From positions 86,184 through 150,183 of the forward strand of contig JAQUWU010000008.1 in the NCBI GenBank assembly GCA_028692715.1: 64,000 nucleotides of DNA. The letters are read 5' to 3'. Source of the stretch: Paludibacter sp. GTDB lineage: Bacteria > Bacteroidota > Bacteroidia > Bacteroidales > Paludibacteraceae. The position numbers and the translations under genes are program-made. Within the stretch, counting starts at the first letter, position 1, and every line of letters starts with the position of its first letter. Below the pieces are notes generated by a model. That model saw nothing but the letters and a program-made list of their open reading frames with translations, searched no databases and was not told the origin of the DNA. This document shows positions 60,429-64,000 of this stretch, piece after piece.

Positions 60429-61241
60429 TTATTTTATGCTATCATAAAATTGCACATAGGCATCTGCATAATCATCTACGCTTTGGTATGGTAAGAATTT
60501 TATTTTATTTTCCTGAATATAATTCAGTACGTCCTGATTAACAGTGGCACTCGATTGTATTACAGCATCGGAATAATCGATAGCTAGTTTTGAAAGAGCT
60601 ACAAAGTCAATCACTTTATCCTTTACCTGAACAACATGCTTTTTCTCTATTCCTTCAAGCAACAGTCGCTCAGCAAATAAGCTTCTGAAAGGCTTCTTAA
60701 ATTCATCGTTAAAAACAGAATATACTACTTTCGAATGTTTAAAAAACGGATCGTCATTGTAAGCTTTCTTGATATACAAAGGTGCCAAAGCAGTCATCCA
60801 CCCTTGACAGTGAATTACATCAGGAGTCCATCGAAGTTTTTTTACCGTTTCCATTACTCCTCTTACAAAGAAAATCGTACGCTCATCATTATCTTCGAAT
60901 TCCTCTCCATTTTCGTCTGCAATCGTTTCTTTTCGGTGAAAATAATCTTCATTATCAATAAAATAAACCTGCATACGTGCCGATTGAATAGAAGCTACTT
61001 TAATAATTAACGGGTGATCCGTATCATCAATAATCAAATTCATCCCTGAAAGGCGAATAACTTCGTGTAGTTGATTTCGGCGTTCATTTACGGCTCCAAA
61101 CTTGGGCATAAATGTGCGCGTTTCGCGCCCCCTGTCTTGTACTGCTTGTGGAAGGTATCTACCCATGTTCGCTAACTCGGATTCCGGTAAATAAGGAAAT
61201 ATTTCTTGCGAAATATATAAAACTTTTGTAACTTTTTTCAT
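60429..61241 (-). CDS. Single-domain glycogen/starch synthase-like protein (GT5 N-terminal domain)
   Basis: 270 aa, while true GlgA is about 480. Only the N-terminal Rossmann domain of GT-B glycosyltransferases is present (VLYISQEIFPYLPESELANMGRYLP split, DVIHCQGWMTAL near 155-166). The ADP-glucose-binding KTGGL motif is replaced by ESELANM (20-26), and the whole C-terminal nucleotide-sugar domain is missing, so glycogen synthase activity is unlikely. Its link to DUF4270 and panC is conserved, to my knowledge, in Bacteroidales. Promoter at 61283-61315. A regulatory or structural role is possible; unknown. Confidence 0.85.
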   Translation of the reverse strand: MKKVTKVLYISQEIFPYLPESELANMGRYLPQAVQDRGRETRTFMPKFGAVNERRNQLHEVIRLSGMNLIIDDTDHPLIIKVASIQSARMQVYFIDNEDYFHRKETIADENGEEFEDNDERTIFFVRGVMETVKKLRWTPDVIHCQGWMTALAPLYIKKAYNDDPFFKHSKVVYSVFNDEFKKPFRSLFAERLLLEGIEKKHVVQVKDKVIDFVALSKLAIDYSDAVIQSSATVNQDVLNYIQENKIKFLPYQSVDDYADAYVQFYDSIK

Positions 61242-61282
61242 GTTGTTTTTAAACCGACACTTGTGTAATCAATTTCGGTATG

Positions 61283-61315
61283 CAAAGATATATAAAAAAA
61301 ATCGGATATAAACAA
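61283..61315 (-). promoter_or_regulatory. Promoter of the glgA-like/DUF4270 unit
   Basis: Minus strand: TTG (61315-61313), 22 nt, TATCTTTG (61290-61283). The spacer is slightly long. Confidence 0.5.
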
Positions 61316-61600
61316 GACTTAAATCTTAAAATGTTAAGTACACTTATCAAAAAAAATATTTAAATAAAAACAATCCCGTTTTTTACATCTGTTAGATCAC
61401 AATATATCAGCCAATTACAAAACTCACTAAAATCAAGTCCGACAAATCATGAATTTAGAATTTATAAAAGTTTAACCATGCCAAATATTAAAGTTCTAAA
61501 CCTTGTGTTATAATGACATATGGAATTATTTTTTATCAATTAACGCAATCAACTGAATAAATCTGTAAATATTTCGAATGATTATACAAATAAGTTTTAG

Positions 61601-61608
61601 TAATTTTG
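61601..61608 (+). promoter_or_regulatory. panC -7 box (TAATTTTG)
   Basis: Match to TAnnTTTG, 61 nt upstream of the panC ATG. No good -33 box found. Confidence 0.45.
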
Positions 61609-61669
61609 CAGCCAATTTAGAAAAACATGTTAACAAACACCATTTTCTTAGAATTATACAAATAAAAGG

Positions 61670-62518
61670 ATGAAAACAGCTAGTACAAAAAAAGAGCTAT
61701 CACTTCTTATCGAAGAGTTAAAATCAACGGGAAAATCGATAGGGTTTGTTCCTACTATGGGTGCTTTACACAGGGGACATTTTCAATTAGTTAGTCGGTG
61801 TGTAAACGAAAATGACATTTGCGTTGTTAGTATTTTTGTAAACCCTACACAGTTTAATAATGCTGAAGATTTAAAAAAATACCCTCGTGATGTTGAAAGT
61901 GACTTAGAATTACTAAGGGGAGCGGGCTGTCAGATTGTTTTTATACCTAATGCTTCAGAAATATATAACGATAATGAATTAAAAAATCGCTTCGAATTTG
62001 ATTTCGGAGGCCTCGATAAAGTGATGGAAGGCAAGTTTCGTCCGGGGCATTTCAATGGTGTAGTTCAGATTGTAGAAAAGCTTTTTCGTTATGTTCAACC
62101 CAATAGAGCATACTTTGGCGAAAAAGATTTTCAGCAACTTTCAATTATTCACCGAATGGTTAAAGTGTTGAATTTTGATATCGAAATTGTGGATTGTCCG
62201 ATTGTTCGAGGACCAAACGGATTGGCATTGAGTAGCCGAAATGAGCGATTGACTACGGAAGAGCGGAAAAAAGCGGTAGAAATATCGAAAGTTCTGTTTG
62301 AAAGTCGTAACTTTGTGCCGGATATGAATCCCGAAAATTTAAAATGTCGGGTCATCGAAGAAATAAATAAAATTGATGTGTTGGAAGTAGAATACTTCGA
62401 CATTGTTAATACTGAAACTTTACAAACTGTTGAAAACTGGGAAAGCCCTACTGTTGGCTGTATAGCTGTTTTCTGTGGCAAAGTAAGGTTGATTGATAAT
62501 ATCAGATACAATTCATAA
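61670..62518 (+). CDS. panC: Pantothenate synthetase (pantoate--beta-alanine ligase)
   Basis: 282 aa, normal length. Nucleotide-binding PTMGALHRGH at 28-37 (HIGH-like), FVNPTQFN near 60-67, GKFRPGHFNGVVQIV near 118-132 and the KMSKS-like ALSSRNERL near 185-193. Joins pantoate and beta-alanine with ATP. panD, which makes beta-alanine, follows 37 nt downstream, so this is a small pantothenate operon; panB is not in the window. The last codons and TAA stop lie in a 7-nt periodic array. Confidence 0.97.
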   Translation: MKTASTKKELSLLIEELKSTGKSIGFVPTMGALHRGHFQLVSRCVNENDICVVSIFVNPTQFNNAEDLKKYPRDVESDLELLRGAGCQIVFIPNASEIYNDNELKNRFEFDFGGLDKVMEGKFRPGHFNGVVQIVEKLFRYVQPNRAYFGEKDFQQLSIIHRMVKVLNFDIEIVDCPIVRGPNGLALSSRNERLTTEERKKAVEISKVLFESRNFVPDMNPENLKCRVIEEINKIDVLEVEYFDIVNTETLQTVENWESPTVGCIAVFCGKVRLIDNIRYNS

Positions 62519-62555
62519 TTCAAAATTAAGAATTGAAAATTGAAAATTAAATATT
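62511..62555. repeat. Heptamer array at the panC stop codon
   Basis: Units ATTCATA, ATTCAAA, ATTAAGA, ATTGAAA, ATTGAAA, ATTAAAT; the panC TAA is inside the first unit boundary. Confidence 0.75.
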
Positions 62556-62906
62556 ATGTTAGTCCACGTTTTAAAATCAAAGATTCATAGAGTAAGCATT
62601 ACCGAAGCCAACTTAAATTACATTGGAAGCGTAACCATTGATATGGATTTAATTGATGCTGCAAACATGATTCCAAACGAAAGAGTGAGTATCGTTAACA
62701 ATAATAATGGCGAACGATTTGACACTTATATAATTCCGGGTGAGCGTGGCACTGGTGTTATTTGTATGAATGGTGCAGCCGCCCGCAAAGTTCAACCGGG
62801 AGATGTCATTATTATTCTTTCTTATGCAATGATGGAAATGGAAGAGGCTAAAACGTTTAAACCAACCATTATTTTCCCTGACACCGCTACAAACAAGTTA
62901 GTTTAA
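62556..62906 (+). CDS. panD: Aspartate 1-decarboxylase
   Basis: 116 aa. Pyruvoyl enzyme made as a proenzyme: the self-cleavage site Gly24-Ser25 ([13 protein letters not shown]) is present, as are the Tyr/Arg residues of the active site ([21 protein letters not shown] split). Decarboxylates aspartate to beta-alanine for PanC. The ATG follows directly on the heptamer array. Its TAA stop is in the first unit of a nonamer array (GTTTAAGGA). Confidence 0.97.
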   Translation: MLVHVLKSKIHRVSITEANLNYIGSVTIDMDLIDAANMIPNERVSIVNNNNGERFDTYIIPGERGTGVICMNGAAARKVQPGDVIIILSYAMMEMEEAKTFKPTIIFPDTATNKLV

Positions 62907-62945
62907 GGAGTTTATAAAGTTCATAAAGTAAAAAGTTTATAAAGA
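62901..62945. repeat. Nonamer array (GTTTATAAA) at the panD stop codon
   Basis: Units GTTTAAGGA, GTTTATAAA, GTTCATAAA, GTAAAAA, GTTTATAAA; the panD TAA is in the first unit. Confidence 0.75.
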
Positions 62946-62986
62946 ACTTAATCCGAATTTAAATCGTTTCAACCAATTAAATTTCC

Positions 62987-63022
62987 AACACTTTAAAAAC
63001 TTTATTAACTTTAAAAACATTC
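62987..63022. repeat. Nonamer array (AACTTTAAA-like) upstream of hisH
   Basis: Units AACACTTTA, AAAACTTTA, TTAACTTTA, AAAACATTC: inverse orientation of the array at 62901. Confidence 0.65.
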
Positions 63023-63034
63023 CACTAAAAATCT

Positions 63035-63622
63035 ATGAAAGTAGTAATTATAAAATACAATGCAGGGAATATTCGTTCAGTGCTTTTTGCGTTGGAACGA
63101 ATTGGTGTTGAGGCTATTGTAACCGAAAACCATGATGAAATTCGTGCTGCTGACAGAGTGATTTTTCCCGGAGTTGGCGAAGCATCTTCAGCCATGAAAT
63201 ACTTGAAAGAAAAAGGATTAGATGAATTAATACGGTCGCTAAAACAACCTGTTTTGGGTATTTGCTTGGGAATGCAGCTAATGTGTAAACATTCCGAAGA
63301 AAACGATACTGAATGTCTGGGTATTTTTGATCAGAAAGTCAAACGCTTTTCTTCAGCAGGCTTGAAAATTCCTCAAATAGGGTGGAACAATATTTCTGCA
63401 CTAAAAACAGACCTGTTTAAAAACGTTCCCGAAAATTCCTATATGTATTTTGTACACAGTTATTATGTAGAAAATTGCGAAAATGCAATAGCAACAACTG
63501 ATTACGTTCAAGTTTATAGTTCGGCAGTTCATAAGGACAACTTTTACGCTGTACAGTTTCATCCTGAAAAATCAGGCGAAGTAGGTCAACTAATTCTTGA
63601 AAATTTCATAAAAGGAATTTAA
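63035..63622 (+). CDS. hisH: Imidazole glycerol phosphate synthase subunit HisH
   Basis: 195 aa. Class I glutamine amidotransferase: YNAGNIRSV at 8-16 (HisH substrate-channel region), nucleophile Cys77 in LGICLGMQLM, and the His-Glu pair in VQFHPEKSGE near 175-184. Supplies ammonia to HisF in histidine synthesis. hisA and hisF, usual neighbours, are not found downstream: the next gene is tgt. So the his operon is split here or the neighbouring genes are elsewhere. Confidence 0.96.
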   Translation: MKVVIIKYNAGNIRSVLFALERIGVEAIVTENHDEIRAADRVIFPGVGEASSAMKYLKEKGLDELIRSLKQPVLGICLGMQLMCKHSEENDTECLGIFDQKVKRFSSAGLKIPQIGWNNISALKTDLFKNVPENSYMYFVHSYYVENCENAIATTDYVQVYSSAVHKDNFYAVQFHPEKSGEVGQLILENFIKGI

Positions 63623-63625
63623 TTC

Positions 63626-63683
63626 CACTTTACAAACTGTCAAACTTTACGAACATTATAAACTTTAGCAACTTTCAAACTTA
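63626..63683. repeat. Nonamer array between hisH and tgt
   Basis: Units of type ACTTTACAA, ACTTTACGA, ACATTATAA, ACTTTAGCA, ACTTTCAAA fill the hisH-tgt spacer; some spacings vary by one base. Confidence 0.65.
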
Positions 63684-63998
63684 ATGACTTTTGAAATCCA
63701 GCATACTGATCCGAATTCAAATGCACGGGCAGGAAAAATAACTACAGATCACGGCGTTATCGAAACGCCGATTTTTATGCCGGTAGGTACTGTAGCATCT
63801 GTAAAAACAGTACATCAAAGGGAATTGAAGGAAGATATTAAAGCTCAAATCATACTCGGCAACACCTACCATTTGTACCTTCGTCCCGGGATTGACACTT
63901 TAGAAAGAGCTGGTGGATTGCACAAATTCAATGGTTGGGATGGAGTTCTACGTGAAATATTCATATTTTTCTCACCTAACATAGAACTTATTATTTGA
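63684..63998 (+). CDS. tgt: tRNA-guanine transglycosylase, 5' part, interrupted near 63945
   Basis: Frame of 104 codons. Residues 1-87 are clearly Tgt: [48 protein letters not shown], and [10 protein letters not shown] normal Tgt goes on with a xILTDSGGxQV segment holding the catalytic Asp, but here from about 63945 the sequence becomes unrelated ([10 protein letters not shown]...) and stops at 63998. The protein is therefore truncated before the active site. The foreign tail may be the edge of an inserted element or an assembly junction; the window ends 2 nt later. queC, of the same pathway, is intact at 11189. Confidence 0.85.
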   Translation: MTFEIQHTDPNSNARAGKITTDHGVIETPIFMPVGTVASVKTVHQRELKEDIKAQIILGNTYHLYLRPGIDTLERAGGLHKFNGWDGVLREIFIFFSPNIELII

Positions 63999-64000
63999 TC

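Larger units (their letters stand above)
61242..61669. other. Divergent promoter region between glgA-like gene and panC
   Basis: 428 bp without a gene. It holds a promoter for each direction (61283-61315 on minus, 61601-61608 on plus). The AT-rich stretch between shows no further structure to me. Confidence 0.6.

Noticed and set aside
60359-60541. Small plus-strand reading frame over the DUF4270/glgA-like spacer
   Set aside because: It overlaps two well-supported genes in antisense and has no support of its own.
63945-64000. Group II intron start in tgt
   Set aside because: The sequence after the junction lacks a GTGCG-type 5' end; with only 55 nt visible no element type can be named.
1-64000. 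Plasmid or integrative element origin of the window
   Set aside because: Most genes are housekeeping (valS, guaA, thrS, recR, panCD, men), with no replication, mobilisation or integrase genes.

Overview
The window looks like a chromosomal segment of an AT-rich member of the Bacteroidota, most likely an anaerobic Bacteroidales. The grounds are Bacteroidota-type promoters (TTTG, a spacer of about 19-20 nt, then TAnnTTTG), the absence of Shine-Dalgarno stretches, lipoproteins with short Bacteroidota-type signal peptides, a TonB-dependent receptor with a CarboxypepD_reg-like N-terminus, DUF4270 and FISUMP proteins, a carboxynorspermidine route to spermidine, a menaquinone cluster and a GGGtGRT protein. 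All identifications come from reading the sequence and from memory of the families; no database search was run.

Layout. 1-850: 5' end of an alpha-2-macroglobulin-like gene. 984-3620: valS. 3866-7169: a lipoprotein facing an ExbB/4-TM/ExbD/ExbD energiser operon, with tRNA-Ser(GGA) just upstream. 7280-9666: tatD and guaA. 9875-14054: polyamine genes (carboxynorspermidine dehydrogenase, agmatine deiminase, N-carbamoylputrescine amidase) interleaved with queC. 14072-16647: FGE-like lipoprotein, ogt, Gly-rich exported protein. 16883-21818: menaquinone cluster menA-menC-menE, into which a RhuM-Fic gene and a Bro-N gene have been placed. 21998-25577: oxidoreductase, LolC/E-like permease, aminotransferase. 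25828-33459: TonB receptor plus a complete FecCD/BtuCDF-type uptake system, then an MFS sugar transporter. 33778-40472: ysxC, Na+ symporter, recR, small genes, thrS. 40944-46890: a catabolic operon of DapA-like aldolase, symporter, Fe-alcohol dehydrogenase, PdxA-like dehydrogenase and four-carbon-acid kinase. 47261-51832: MarR-controlled EmrAB/TolC-type pump. 52133-54712: YceI and a repeat-rich FISUMP lipoprotein. 54952-57132: GGGtGRT protein and a NifU/IscU-like protein, split by an S23 four-helix-bundle gene. 57325-63998: GNAT, manA, DUF4270, single-domain glycogen-synthase-like protein, panC, panD, hisH and the 5' part of tgt, which is interrupted near 63945.

The most unusual signals are these. 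(1) The two passenger genes in the men cluster each contain a 27-bp intragenic palindrome at the same codon positions (about 60-69). (2) At least twelve copies of a C-rich palindromic repeat sit at the ends of genes, often supplying the stop codon, and are translated in frame inside valS, agmatine deiminase and pdxA. (3) Intergenic arrays with strict 7-nt or 9-nt periodicity are common, and an inverted pair of the same heptamer brackets the S23 gene. (4) The GGGtGRT/NifU-like pair has no assigned function.
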